Source of the DNA: Chryseobacterium antibioticum
GTDB lineage: Bacteria; Bacteroidota; Bacteroidia; Flavobacteriales; Weeksellaceae
Assembly: GCF_012927325.1 (NCBI RefSeq)
Contig: NZ_JABBGI010000001.1
Span: 186,001-250,000 of the forward strand
DNA length: 64,000 nt
Reading direction: 5' to 3'
The position numbers and the translations under genes were made by a program. Numbering within the stretch: position 1 is the stretch's first letter; each line of letters starts with the position of its first letter. The notes under the pieces were generated by a model. That model did not search any database. It saw only the letters and a list, made by a program, of their open reading frames with translations, and was not told where the DNA came from. Positions 26,193-34,959 of this stretch are shown here, in pieces.

Positions 26193-26537
26193 TTATTTTT
26201 CAATTTCAATTTGATCATTATGGGTAGACGGGCTGGAAATGACAAGAAATTCAACCTCATCCTGAGATTCATTGGAAATAAAATGTTTGGATCCAGGCTG
26301 AACGGAAATACTTTCTCCTGCCTTTACTGAAACCCTTTCACCATTAATCTCCAACACAGCTTCCCCTTTTAAGATGTAAAAAACCTGCTCTGCCTTGTTA
26401 TGGAAATGCAGTTTTTCTACTGTTCCGACGGGCATTCTCTCCTGTTTTATAGAAAGATTGCTAGAATCATTCAGAACCCAGCTGTCACAGCCTTTTCCCC
26501 AGATATAATGCTTTGAATTATTTTTAGATTGGATCAT
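26193..26537 (-). CDS. Cupin domain protein
   Basis: 114 aa, a single small beta-barrel cupin: VGTVEKLHFHNKAEQVFYIL holds the first motif (His-x-His with Glu), and GESISVQPGSKHFISNES the second with its metal His. Such stand-alone cupins range from sugar isomerases to regulators, so the role is open. Start overlaps the DUF1648 gene stop by four bases (ATGA), indicating coupling. Confidence 0.85.
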   Translation of the reverse strand: MIQSKNNSKHYIWGKGCDSWVLNDSSNLSIKQERMPVGTVEKLHFHNKAEQVFYILKGEAVLEINGERVSVKAGESISVQPGSKHFISNESQDEVEFLVISSPSTHNDQIEIEK

Positions 26538-27001
26538 TTGAATATAGCTACAAAAATAAAAACGGTTATCAAGCTTCCGATTACGGATAAAATAGCCGTA
26601 GATAGTGGAACTTTAGGCTTTACATTTTCATCAAAGGAATACCTGAACATATAATCCTGACCATTCATAAAAATAAGTATAATCAATGTGAATAACCATC
26701 TCAAAAATGTCTCCATAATCAGAAACTGGGTAGTTCTGTTTTGGTCTGTGATCTCTACAGGAAAATTAGCTGTTTCAGGATGATTTAATGAATATATGAA
26801 CATACAGTAGAAAGCTGTTCCCAAAAGTGGGGGCAAAAAAGAATATATCTTGCTCCCAAAGTTATCGGCCTTCCCATCAAAATCAAAGTGTACAGGAATT
26901 CTCTTTGGGAGGATTTTGTAATGCTTTAGGGTAAACCACCAGAAAAAAATCAACAATCCGAAATTAAAAATATCAAAAATTGTAAAAATAATATTCTCCA
27001 T
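26534..27001 (-). CDS. DUF1648 family membrane protein
   Basis: 155 aa with four predicted membrane helices (about 6-24, 52-70, 90-110, 132-152). YKILPKRIPVHFDFDGKADNFGSK after the first helix is the DUF1648 signature (I-P-x-H-x-x-x-x-G). The family occurs near SdpI-type immunity and other small membrane proteins; function here is unknown. It lies between NlpC/P60 and cupin genes in one transcription unit. Confidence 0.8.
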   Translation of the reverse strand: MENIIFTIFDIFNFGLLIFFWWFTLKHYKILPKRIPVHFDFDGKADNFGSKIYSFLPPLLGTAFYCMFIYSLNHPETANFPVEITDQNRTTQFLIMETFLRWLFTLIILIFMNGQDYMFRYSFDENVKPKVPLSTAILSVIGSLITVFIFVAIFK

Positions 27002-27018
27002 TCCGACTGTATTTTAGG

Positions 27019-27735
27019 CTAGAGTAAGTTTTTGATCACTCTCAGTTTATGGGTATGCTTATTCATTTCTTTGTTAAAGATCCCGGTGGAATCAAGAATA
27101 TCTATCCTCACTTTTCCTGAAGCATGAATAATCCTTTGGTTATCCAGCATGATTCCTACGTGAATAATTTTTCCTTCAGGATTCTCGAAGAATGCTAAAT
27201 CTCCGGGCTGGCTTTCTTCTACAAATGTCAAAGGCACACCAATTTCTGCTTGCTGATAGGTATCTCTCGGCAATTTAATATCATGGATTTTGTAGACCAG
27301 CTGTGTGAAACCTGAGCAGTCCACGGCAAAAAAGCTTTTGCCGCCCCACAGGTAAGGTACATTAAGGAATTCTTTGGCAGCTAAAGCAATACTTTCACGG
27401 AGATCATGGCTCCTTCTTGAGACCACTACTGGAAACTCTACTTCAGACCCGATTGAAAGAAGCGTTTTCCCATCTTTCATCAACACTGAAGAGAAATCTT
27501 CAGTCACCACGGTAACTTTTCTTTTAGCCAGATCCTCCTCTGTTACAAATCTTAATTGTTTGGTATCTATCCACCCTTCATATTCATCATAATGCATTTT
27601 TATTTTGGTCCAGTTTTTATTCACTTCCAAAATATCTGCACTTTCGCCAAACAACATTTCCGTAACAATTTCCGCCTTGTCAGAATTCTCTGCACGGACT
27701 GGTGCTACTGTAACGTTACAAATTCCTTTATTCAT
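27019..27735 (-). CDS. NlpC/P60 family cell-wall peptidase with SH3 domain
   Basis: 238 aa. The N-terminal half is a bacterial SH3-like region (CNVTVAPVRAENSDKAEIVT and TKIKMHYDEYEGWIDTKQLR). The C-terminal half is the C40 peptidase, with catalytic Cys in VDCSGFTQLVY, His in IIHVGIMLDN, and a third polar residue in IIHASGKVR. These enzymes cut gamma-D-glutamyl-meso-DAP links, usually during wall turnover. No signal peptide is seen, so it may act on imported muropeptides in the cytoplasm, as described for related YkfC-type enzymes. Confidence 0.9.
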   Translation of the reverse strand: MNKGICNVTVAPVRAENSDKAEIVTEMLFGESADILEVNKNWTKIKMHYDEYEGWIDTKQLRFVTEEDLAKRKVTVVTEDFSSVLMKDGKTLLSIGSEVEFPVVVSRRSHDLRESIALAAKEFLNVPYLWGGKSFFAVDCSGFTQLVYKIHDIKLPRDTYQQAEIGVPLTFVEESQPGDLAFFENPEGKIIHVGIMLDNQRIIHASGKVRIDILDSTGIFNKEMNKHTHKLRVIKNLL

Positions 27736-27757
27736 AATTTTATAGATGATAGATTTC

Positions 27758-27808
27758 AGACAACAGATATCAGATTTACCTGAGATTGATGTCTTATGTC
27801 TGTTGTCT
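27758..27808. repeat. Imperfect intergenic inverted repeat
   Basis: AGACAACAGA (27758-27767) pairs perfectly with TCTGTTGTCT (27799-27808) around a 31-base centre rich in CAGA/TCTG words, between the O-methyltransferase and NlpC/P60 genes. There is no T run, so it is probably not a simple terminator. Confidence 0.4.
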
Positions 27809-27814
27809 CATGTT

Positions 27815-28462
27815 TTATTTCCTTCTCAGAAAATTCACTCCATCACGCAAAGGTAAAATAAGATTTTCAAAATCGTCGTCTTTTGCGATCAAATCATTCA
27901 GTTCTTTGATGACTTGGGTAGATCTCTGTTTCGGATTTTCCTCAAGCACTTTCCCATACCATAAGACATTATCAAACAGAACAACAGAACCGGATTGTGT
28001 TCTTGGCTTAATCAGCCTGAAATATTCTGCATAGTTTTCTTTGTCGGCATCTATAAACACAAGATCAAAAATCTGATCTGTTTCTCTTAAAAATTCTTTG
28101 GCATCCTGAAGTTTAAAATCAATCTGTCCGGCATATTCACTTTCTTCAAAATATTTTTTCGGCAGATAAGCCAGATCTTCATTAACGTCCAGTGTAGTGA
28201 TTTTTCCGTCTTTAGCCAGCCCTGAGGTCAGGCAAAGGGTCGCATAGCCTGTAAAAGTCCCTATTTCCAGCACATTTTTAGGCTGTAACATTTGCGAAAC
28301 AATCGTTAGAAGCCTCCCTTGCTGACATCCTGATATCATGTGCGGCTGTGTGGTTTTCTGATAGGTTTCTCTTCTCAGTTTTTTCAGAATTTCAGGTTCT
28401 GAGGAAGCATGTGTTTCCAGGTACCTGTCCATTTCAGGATTTTTTTCTTCAAAAAAGCTCAT
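27815..28462 (-). CDS. SAM-dependent O-methyltransferase
   Basis: 215 aa, class I methyltransferase of the caffeoyl-CoA/catechol type. VLEIGTFTGYATLCLTSGLA is motif I (SAM), followed by ITTLDVNEDL and the metal/catalytic segment FDLVFIDADKENYAEYF, and GSVVLFDNVLWYGKVLEENP. MISGCQQGRLL precedes motif I as expected. Substrate unknown; bacterial members act on small catechols or polyketides. Single gene divergent from the small ORF at 28651. Confidence 0.9.
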   Translation of the reverse strand: MSFFEEKNPEMDRYLETHASSEPEILKKLRRETYQKTTQPHMISGCQQGRLLTIVSQMLQPKNVLEIGTFTGYATLCLTSGLAKDGKITTLDVNEDLAYLPKKYFEESEYAGQIDFKLQDAKEFLRETDQIFDLVFIDADKENYAEYFRLIKPRTQSGSVVLFDNVLWYGKVLEENPKQRSTQVIKELNDLIAKDDDFENLILPLRDGVNFLRRK

Positions 28463-28584
28463 ACTGCAATTCTTTTATAGGGTTCAAAAGTACTTAAATA
28501 TAAAGAAAAATTATTACTGCCAGGCACTTTTCACAAGTTCTCCCGTAAAAACCCCATTTAAAATACCGGGAAAATACGGATATG

Positions 28585-28611
28585 TTTGCATCGAACATAG
28601 TTATACATTTG
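28585..28611 (+). promoter_or_regulatory. Promoter of the 51-aa ORF
   Basis: TTTG at 28585-28588 and TACATTTG at 28604-28611; spacer 15 bases, slightly short. The -7 box is perfect. It drives the small ORF or a small RNA ending at the terminator at 28813-28846. Confidence 0.55.
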
Positions 28612-28650
28612 CAGAGAACAAAGGGTAAAAACACTAAGAAAAGAAAGACA

Positions 28651-28806
28651 ATGAATGTAGGGGGAAAACTAATTAACAGAGAGAATCAGAAGACCGCAGG
28701 GCCAATAGGCAAGGCGGATTCTTCGTCTAAGAAAACTAAGACCGAAATATCCAACTCATTTTTTCAACGAGTTATTTCATTATTGAAAAAAGAAGAATTA
28801 ATTTGA
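28651..28806 (+). CDS. Small basic hypothetical protein
   Basis: 51 aa from the ATG at 28651. An earlier in-frame ATG at 28582 lies upstream of the -7 box and is rejected. The sequence is polar and basic (NRENQKTAGPIGKADSSSKK, KTKTE) with an amphipathic C-terminus SFFQRVISLLKKEELI. It has a consensus promoter 40 bp upstream and an excellent terminator just after the stop, so the unit is transcribed. Coding nature is plausible but unproven; no family recognised. Confidence 0.5.
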   Translation: MNVGGKLINRENQKTAGPIGKADSSSKKTKTEISNSFFQRVISLLKKEELI

Positions 28807-28812
28807 TTAAAA

Positions 28813-28846
28813 AAATAAATCCCGAATCGCTTCGGGATTTATTTTT
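28813..28846. terminator. Bidirectional terminator
   Basis: Perfect 14-bp stem AAATAAATCCCGAA (28813-28826) with its complement (28831-28844), TCGC loop, A/T runs on both sides. It serves the small ORF on + and the OmpA gene on minus. Confidence 0.9.
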
Positions 28847-28861
28847 ATCGGTATGTTTCCA

Positions 28862-29695
28862 TTATTTCTTAGGAGCAATATCCATCAGTTTCATGAACTC
28901 ATCAAGCTTAGGCATAATGATAATTTCTGTTCTTCTGTTTTCCGCTCTTCCCGAAACACTCATATTCGTTGCTTTAGGGTTGTATTCTGAGCGTCCTCCT
29001 GCGGTAATTCTTGCCGGATCTACCCCAAACTGCGTCTGAAGAACCTTAGCAATAGAAGTCCCTCTCAATGCAGAAAGATCCCAGTTGTCTCTTGGCAGAT
29101 TAGGAGAACTTAAAGGCGCATTATCTGTATTTCCTTCGATCAGTACAGAATATTTATCGTAATCATTGATTACTTTAGCTACTTTTCCTAATACTTCCTG
29201 AGCAGCAGGCAGTATATTGTAATCCCCTGTTTTATATAGCATTTTATCTGAAAGTGAGATCATTACCACTCCCTTCAATACTTTCACCTGTACATCATCA
29301 TCAGTAACGTTATCCAAAGATCTCTTAAGCTTGTTGGATAAAGCCATGTTAAGGCTGTCATTTTTAGCATTGTTTGAGATCAGCTGTTTGATATATGAAT
29401 TTGAAGCATTGATTTCTCCTACCAGTTTATCAATATTCGCTGAACTTTTACCCGTATTTGAAAGACAGGCATCCAAAGATGATTTCAAAGCATCATGCTG
29501 ACTTTTTAAAAGATTATTCTCTCCTGACAATACAGAATTCTGAGATTTTAAATCCTGGATCTCTCTTTGTCTTTCTCCAATATTTTCAATACACTGCTTA
29601 TAGTTTGAGCTTAAAGCGTCATATTGCTTTTTGCTGACACAAGAGGTCATTCCCAACGCCATTACAGAAACTCCTAAAATTTTAATAATCTTCAT
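28862..29695 (-). CDS. OmpA family lipoprotein
   Basis: 277 aa. Lipoprotein signal MKIIKILGVSVMALGMTSC then VSKKQYD. A long coiled-coil region follows (about 25-120, QREIQDLKSQNSVLSGENNL). The C-terminal OmpA domain (about 140-260) has VLIEGNTDNAPLSSPNLPRD, NWDLSALRGTSIAKVL and GRAENRRTEIII, which bind peptidoglycan. It probably tethers the outer membrane to the wall. Monocistronic; minus-strand -7 box TAACTTTG at 29718-29725. Confidence 0.92.
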   Translation of the reverse strand: MKIIKILGVSVMALGMTSCVSKKQYDALSSNYKQCIENIGERQREIQDLKSQNSVLSGENNLLKSQHDALKSSLDACLSNTGKSSANIDKLVGEINASNSYIKQLISNNAKNDSLNMALSNKLKRSLDNVTDDDVQVKVLKGVVMISLSDKMLYKTGDYNILPAAQEVLGKVAKVINDYDKYSVLIEGNTDNAPLSSPNLPRDNWDLSALRGTSIAKVLQTQFGVDPARITAGGRSEYNPKATNMSVSGRAENRRTEIIIMPKLDEFMKLMDIAPKK

Positions 29696-29717
29696 ATGTA
29701 ATCATTTTTAGACGAAT

Positions 29718-29725
29718 CAAAGTTA
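29718..29725 (-). promoter_or_regulatory. -7 box of the OmpA-family gene
   Basis: Minus strand TAACTTTG, perfect TAnnTTTG, 22 bases before the ATG. Confidence 0.55.
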
Positions 29726-29731
29726 GGAAAA

Positions 29732-29759
29732 TTGAATTGAATTTTATGGATTATCTTTG
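29732..29759 (+). promoter_or_regulatory. Promoter of tilS-dsbD
   Basis: TTG at 29732-29734 and TATCTTTG at 29752-29759 with a 17-base spacer, 26 bases before the TTG start codon. Confidence 0.55.
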
Positions 29760-29785
29760 CATAAAAGAAATTCTCAACAGACATC

Positions 29786-31105
29786 TTGGAAAAATTTAGT
29801 TTTAAAAATCAGCTTGAAAATCTTGTACGAAACCCGGAAAATCACAGCTATCTTTTGGCGGTGAGCGGAGGTGCTGATTCTATGGTTTTAGCCTCTCTTT
29901 TTCAGGGTTTAGGACTTACCTATGAGGTTGCCCACATCAACTATAAGCTCCGTGGGACAGATTCAGATCTGGATCAAAAAATGGTTCAGGATTTTTGTGA
30001 GAAAAATCATATTCAATTTCACCTGTACGAGGTTTCGGAGAAAGACAGAAAACCGGAAAATTCTATTCAGCTTTGGGCCAGGGAGCTCCGTTATCGTTTT
30101 TTCAGAGAAATTCAGGAACAGGAAAACCTGAAATTCCTCGTTACTGCCCATCACCTGAATGATCAGCTGGAAACTTTCATCATCAATCTTTCCAAAGCTT
30201 CAGGAATCAACGGGCTTAGTGGAATTCCTGCGGAGACCAGCAATACAATCCGCCCACTGCTAAACTTTTCAAAAAAGGAAATTTATGAGTACGCTGAAAA
30301 AAATAAGATTGATTTCCGGGAAGACCTTTCCAATAAAAAAAATGATTATCTGAGGAATAAGATCAGAAATGAAATAGTTCCAAAGCTTTTAGAAACGAAT
30401 GACCACTTTCTGAAGAACTTCAAAAAAAGTTCTTCTTATCTGAACCAAACCAAAGATTTTGTCCACAAACAGATCGAAGAGATTGAAAATAAACTTACGG
30501 TATTTAACCCGGAGCATAAAATCTTATCAAAAGAAAAGCTGGCTCAGGAAAGTGCTTTCGTCCAGTTTGAGATCTTAAAGAAATATGGGTTCGACCGTGA
30601 GGAGGAAATTCCAAAAATATTTACGGCAGAAAACGGAAGTTCTTTTTTCTCAAAAGAGTACCAGTTAATGATCAACCGGAATGAATTAATTCTCGTAGAT
30701 AAAAACAAGAAGCAGGAAACAAAAGACGAGCTCCTCCTGATCGAAGGTTTTGATTTTTCTGAAAATACAATCAGTATCAGCCTTGAAAACACGATTGACC
30801 ATATTGATGGAATCAATAACAGCTTTGAATGGGAATTTGATGCTACAAAACTTCAATTTCCGCTGCGTTTAAGAAAACAGCAGGACGGCGATGAGTTTTA
30901 TCCGGCTGGTTTTTCGGGCAAAAAGAAAGTTTCTAAATTTTTTAGGGACGAAAAATTATCTATTTTAGCGAGGCCAAAAATTTGGATCCTGTGTGATGGC
31001 CATAATTCCGTACTTGGAGTTATCCCTTTCAGACAGGACAGACGATATACAAAGGATGAGAAAACGAAAAGTATTCTCAAAATTTTTAATGAAAAGAAAA
31101 AATGA
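29786..31105 (+). CDS. tilS: tRNA(Ile)-lysidine synthetase TilS
   Basis: 439 aa. Converts C34 of the CAU anticodon of tRNA-Ile2 to lysidine using ATP and lysine. The PP-loop SGGADS is at about 27-32, with AHINYKLRGTDSDLD, TAHHLNDQLETFIINL and a C-terminal TilS substrate-binding domain (RKQQDGDEFYPAGFSGKKKV, then KIWILCDGHNSVLGVIPF). The start is a TTG at 29786: the frame has no ATG before the PP-loop, and the promoter sits just upstream. The last four bases overlap the dsbD-like ATG (ATGA), so the two are cotranslated. Confidence 0.93.
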   Translation: MEKFSFKNQLENLVRNPENHSYLLAVSGGADSMVLASLFQGLGLTYEVAHINYKLRGTDSDLDQKMVQDFCEKNHIQFHLYEVSEKDRKPENSIQLWARELRYRFFREIQEQENLKFLVTAHHLNDQLETFIINLSKASGINGLSGIPAETSNTIRPLLNFSKKEIYEYAEKNKIDFREDLSNKKNDYLRNKIRNEIVPKLLETNDHFLKNFKKSSSYLNQTKDFVHKQIEEIENKLTVFNPEHKILSKEKLAQESAFVQFEILKKYGFDREEEIPKIFTAENGSSFFSKEYQLMINRNELILVDKNKKQETKDELLLIEGFDFSENTISISLENTIDHIDGINNSFEWEFDATKLQFPLRLRKQQDGDEFYPAGFSGKKKVSKFFRDEKLSILARPKIWILCDGHNSVLGVIPFRQDRRYTKDEKTKSILKIFNEKKK

Positions 31106-33168
31106 AATTTAGAAACTGGTTTTTAGTAGTGCTGCTATTTTTAGCGGCAGGAATGAATGCACAGATTAAAAATCCTGTAAAATTCAAGTTCACGATCAAT
31201 GATTTAGGGAACAATCAGTATGAAGCTGTTTTAAATGCAACCATGGAAAGCGGCTGGCATATATACTCCAAAGATCTGCCTGAAGACACAGGAATCCCTA
31301 CTGAATACAAAGTTTCGGGAAAAAATATTGAACTGGTAGGAAAATTTACAGAAGTCGGTAAGAAGCATGAAGAATTCTCGGAAGCTTTTGGCGGAACGAT
31401 TGTCTTTTATTCCAACGCAGCCGGTTTCAAACAGAAATTCAAATTAAAAGACCCCACAAAACCTGCCGACGTAATTTCAGAAATTACGTATCAGACATGT
31501 GATGACAGAGTATGTCTGGCTCCAAATACTTTAGAATTCAATCAAAAAGTAACGCCAAAAGGGGCTGCTGAAGAAACTACAGAGGAAAAAGCTGAAGCTA
31601 CAAAAGATTCAGTAAAAACGATAGAAACTGTTGCCACAAGCCCTGAAAAAGGAACCGTCACCGTTACCCAAGTTTCACAACTAGATCCAAAGCAACTAAA
31701 AATAGCCACCATTGATTTCCAGAAACCTTTAACGGATTGTGGAACCGCCGTTGAAAAAGTTGGTGAAAACTACTGGACCTATTTATTCCTGGGATTTGCA
31801 GGTGGTCTAATCGCCTTACTGACACCTTGTGTTTTCCCTATGATCCCCCTTACGGTTTCTTTCTTTACAAAAGGAAGCAGCAATAAGGCAAAGGGTAAAA
31901 GAGATGCGCTGATCTATGGATTTTTCATCCTTTTGATCTTTGTTCTTTTAAGCGTTCCTTTCCATTTGATTGACGGGATTGCCGGGAATGTTTTCAATGA
32001 AATTTCTACAAGCGTCTGGCTGAATATCGTCTTCTTTATCATATTTATATTCTTTGCAGGAAGTTTCTTCGGATACTATGATATCACGCTGCCTAGCTCT
32101 ATTGCCAATAAATCTTCAAAAGCAGAAGAAGCAGGTGGACTTGTTGGTATTTTCTTCATGGCGCTAACGCTGGTTATTGTCTCTTTCTCATGTACAGGCC
32201 CTATTCTGGGAGGTTTGTTAGGAAGCGCAGTAACAGGATCATCTAACGTTCCGATGCTGCTTACCTTTGCGTTGGCAGGATTTGGATTGGCGTGGGCTAT
32301 TGTTTTCGGATTGCTGGCTTTATTCCCACAGGCATTAAAGAGTCTTCCAAAATCCGGAGGCTGGATGAATACGGTGAAAGTGGTTCTTGGATTCGTAGAA
32401 CTGGCTTTAGCTTTAAAATTCTTATCTAAAGCTGATCTGGTTTCTAAAACTTTCTTATTAAAAAGAGAACTTTTTATTGCCATCTGGATCATTATTGCAT
32501 TAGGACTGGCTTTATATTTATTCGGAATTATAAGATTTCCGCATGATGATAAAAAACCGAAAATTTCTATCACAAGAAAGATATTGGGAGCATTGGGAAT
32601 TGGTTTTGTGATTTATCTGATTCAGGGATTAATTCCTGCTGAGCGTCCAAAACTCCAGTTATTAAGCGGAATTTTACCTCCACTGAATGTTAGTTATCTG
32701 CATAATGAGAAAGACGGAATTCTGGGAATGCACCCTGAACATGATTTCTTTAAAGCTATAGAACTCGCCAAAAAAGAGAACAAGCCTATTTTGATTGACT
32801 TTACAGGCTACGGTTGTGAAAACTGTCGTAAAATGGAGGAATTCGTCTGGAGCGAACCGGATATTCTGCCTATCCTGCAAAATGATGTGGTACTGGCCTC
32901 TTTATATGTAGATGATAAGGAAGAGCTTCCTGAAGATCAAAAAACTAAAATCGACCTTGGAGAAGGACAGGTGAAAAAGGTAAAAACGATCGGCGACCGA
33001 TGGAGTTTGTTCCAGCAGGTGAATTTTAACAACAATTCCCAGCCGCACTATGTTCTGATAACACCAGACGGAAAAGTGATCAACACTCCGGTATCAGGAT
33101 ATATGCCGAAAGAAGATTTCAAAAAATTCTTGGAATGCGGTGTTAATTATTACAAAACAACGAAGTAA
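31102..33168 (+). CDS. DsbD-family protein-disulfide reductase
   Basis: 688 aa. Signal peptide (1-20, cut after MNA), a periplasmic N-terminal DsbD-alpha-like domain (about 25-150, GWHIYSKDLPEDTGIPTEY and YQTCDDRVCLAPN with its Cys pair), an Ala/Glu/Thr-rich spacer, and eight membrane helices from about 225 to 520 with Cys in LTPCVFPMIPLTVSFF and VSFSCTGPILGG. A C-terminal thioredoxin domain carries GYGCENCRKME (about 569-579). It passes electrons from cytoplasmic thioredoxin to periplasmic proteins. Coupled to tilS by a 4-bp overlap. Confidence 0.92.
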   Translation: MKFRNWFLVVLLFLAAGMNAQIKNPVKFKFTINDLGNNQYEAVLNATMESGWHIYSKDLPEDTGIPTEYKVSGKNIELVGKFTEVGKKHEEFSEAFGGTIVFYSNAAGFKQKFKLKDPTKPADVISEITYQTCDDRVCLAPNTLEFNQKVTPKGAAEETTEEKAEATKDSVKTIETVATSPEKGTVTVTQVSQLDPKQLKIATIDFQKPLTDCGTAVEKVGENYWTYLFLGFAGGLIALLTPCVFPMIPLTVSFFTKGSSNKAKGKRDALIYGFFILLIFVLLSVPFHLIDGIAGNVFNEISTSVWLNIVFFIIFIFFAGSFFGYYDITLPSSIANKSSKAEEAGGLVGIFFMALTLVIVSFSCTGPILGGLLGSAVTGSSNVPMLLTFALAGFGLAWAIVFGLLALFPQALKSLPKSGGWMNTVKVVLGFVELALALKFLSKADLVSKTFLLKRELFIAIWIIIALGLALYLFGIIRFPHDDKKPKISITRKILGALGIGFVIYLIQGLIPAERPKLQLLSGILPPLNVSYLHNEKDGILGMHPEHDFFKAIELAKKENKPILIDFTGYGCENCRKMEEFVWSEPDILPILQNDVVLASLYVDDKEELPEDQKTKIDLGEGQVKKVKTIGDRWSLFQQVNFNNNSQPHYVLITPDGKVINTPVSGYMPKEDFKKFLECGVNYYKTTK

Positions 33169-33190
33169 AATTCAATCCAAACATAATATC

Positions 33191-33223
33191 AGCCTTATCA
33201 ATTTATTTTGGTAAGGCTTTTTT
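33191..33223 (+). terminator. Terminator after the dsbD-like gene
   Basis: Stem AGCCTTATC (33191-33199) with GGTAAGGCT (33210-33218), one G-T pair, followed by a T run. The rest of the gap to 33468 is AT-rich, with no ORF and no clear -7 box. Confidence 0.75.
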
Positions 33224-33468
33224 ATATAATTTGTTCAAAAGCAAGTAGTTTCCCCAATCATCTTATCAAAAACACACAAACACTTAAACTATCATAAAAC
33301 CTTATGAAATTAAAACATCATGAGTTTTTTTTATGTTAAATCACAAATTATTTTTAGAAATTTATAACAATTAAGAAATTTAGGTATAAACTTTGCATCG
33401 CTTCCATCAAACCACGACAGGTTTTTCAAATTTCATCAAATACCGTTTAACATTTAAAAATATGAATT

Positions 33469-33993
33469 ATGGCTGAAGCAATTGCACAAGAGAAACAGGG
33501 AGGCAAACAAAAGAAAAAATTAATCCGTGTAGACATGACTCCGATGGTAGATCTGGGATTTCTACTGATCACTTTTTTTATGTTCACCACCAATTTTACA
33601 AAACCTAACGTGATGGACCTTGGACTTCCCGCAAAAGATCCTAATCCCTATCCTATTACTGATAATGTAATCAGAGATAAAAATCAGGTCACATTTATTT
33701 TAGGAAAAGACAACAGAGTATTTTATCACCAGAGTAACGAGCAAGATCTGAATGCAAGAAACCTGAAAGAAACTGATTTCAGCGGAGTGAAAATCTCTAA
33801 AATCATTTCCGAAGCCTACAAAAACGCACCGATACCGGAAAACTTTACGGTCATTGTAAAACCTACCGATGAAGCCAACTATAAGAATTTCGTAGATATC
33901 TTAGACAATATCGCAATCTCTAAAAAAGAAAGATACGGCGTTACTGATATTAAGCCTTGGGAAAAGAAAGTTTACACAGAATTGACCAAATAA
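33469..33993 (+). CDS. exbD: ExbD/TolR family protein, orphan copy
   Basis: 174 aa. The membrane helix and following segment (RVDMTPMVDLGFLLITFFMF, TNFTKPNVMDLGLPAK) are nearly the same as in the second ExbD of the Ton operon at 16539-17111, and the end (DIKPWEKKVYTEL) matches as well, so it is a paralogue. No exbB or tonB is adjacent; it has its own terminator. It may replace or supplement ExbD in the Ton complex under another condition. Confidence 0.9.
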   Translation: MAEAIAQEKQGGKQKKKLIRVDMTPMVDLGFLLITFFMFTTNFTKPNVMDLGLPAKDPNPYPITDNVIRDKNQVTFILGKDNRVFYHQSNEQDLNARNLKETDFSGVKISKIISEAYKNAPIPENFTVIVKPTDEANYKNFVDILDNIAISKKERYGVTDIKPWEKKVYTELTK

Positions 33994-34000
33994 GATAAAG

Positions 34001-34026
34001 GAGCATTTTTAGAATGCTCTTTTTTT
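34001..34026 (+). terminator. Terminator of the orphan exbD
   Basis: Stem GAGCATT (34001-34007) with AATGCTC (34013-34019), 5-base loop, then seven T. Confidence 0.85.
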
Positions 34027-34106
34027 ATTTACATTTGAAGAGACAACTGATTGCAAAACCTGACTTTGCCTGCTGAAATATTTTTAACTGTTATAATATT
34101 AAGATC

Positions 34107-34889
34107 ATGCTGAATTTTGAAAGAAAAGGAAACGGAAAAGAAACTTTAGTGCTGCTCCACGGCTTTATGGAAAATCTTTCCATCTGGAGCGATATGGAAC
34201 CTCATCTTTCTAAAGATTTTTCACTGTTGAAAATAGATCTTCCAGGTCATGGGCAATCTGACATTCTAGCGGATGTTCACACCATGGAACTGATGGCTGA
34301 TGAAGTAAAAAAGGTCTTAGACCATGAGAAACTAGATAAAGTGCATTTGTTGGGACATTCCATGGGCGGCTATACATCGCTGGCTTTTGCAGAAAAATAC
34401 CCTGAAACCCTTAAAAGCATGACTTTATTTTTCTCAACCTATTTTGCTGACGATGAAAAGAAAAAACAACAGCGAATTAAAAGTTACAGGATCATCAAAG
34501 ACGCTTTTAGCCACTACGCCAGAGCCGGAGTTCCGAATCTGTTTAATCCCAATGAAAGAGATATTCTGGAAGGAAAAATTGAAACCGCTCTTGCTACAGC
34601 CCTTTCTACGAATAATCTGGGAGCGCTTGCCTCCGTAAAAGGAATGGTGGAAAGAACTGACAAAAAACACATCATGGAAAATCTTGAGGCCAAAATTTTA
34701 ATTTTAGCAGGAAAACATGACAATGCCGTAAAAACAGATATGGTGATCAAACATCTTCCGGACAGAACCAATATAAAATCATATGTCCTGGATTGCGGGC
34801 ACAACGGACACTGGGAAAAACCAGGCATTTGTGCTGAAATTATCAACACAGAACTTCTTCATAATCTACCCAAAAAATTAGTCCTGTAA
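34107..34889 (+). CDS. Alpha/beta hydrolase
   Basis: 260 aa. LVLLHGFMENLSIW forms the oxyanion region, DLPGHGQSD the following turn, and GHSMGGYTS (about 83-91) the nucleophile elbow with catalytic Ser. An acid in the LAGKHDNAV segment and the final His in LDCGHNGHWEKPG complete the triad. Similar to MenH/BioH-type esterases; substrate unknown. Upstream of the patatin-like gene on the same strand. Confidence 0.88.
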   Translation: MLNFERKGNGKETLVLLHGFMENLSIWSDMEPHLSKDFSLLKIDLPGHGQSDILADVHTMELMADEVKKVLDHEKLDKVHLLGHSMGGYTSLAFAEKYPETLKSMTLFFSTYFADDEKKKQQRIKSYRIIKDAFSHYARAGVPNLFNPNERDILEGKIETALATALSTNNLGALASVKGMVERTDKKHIMENLEAKILILAGKHDNAVKTDMVIKHLPDRTNIKSYVLDCGHNGHWEKPGICAEIINTELLHNLPKKLVL

Positions 34890-34959
34890 AACAGCAACGA
34901 CAGCTCTTGGCCAGTGCCTATTAAAATTTCTTGTATATTAGTAGAGATTAATTATCTCA

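Noticed and set aside
28582..28650. Longer start for the 51-aa ORF
   Set aside because: The earlier ATG lies upstream of the -7 box and overlaps the promoter, so it cannot be in the transcript.
32076..32573. 165-codon minus-strand frame within the dsbD-like gene
   Set aside because: Antisense to membrane helices; no family features or start signals.
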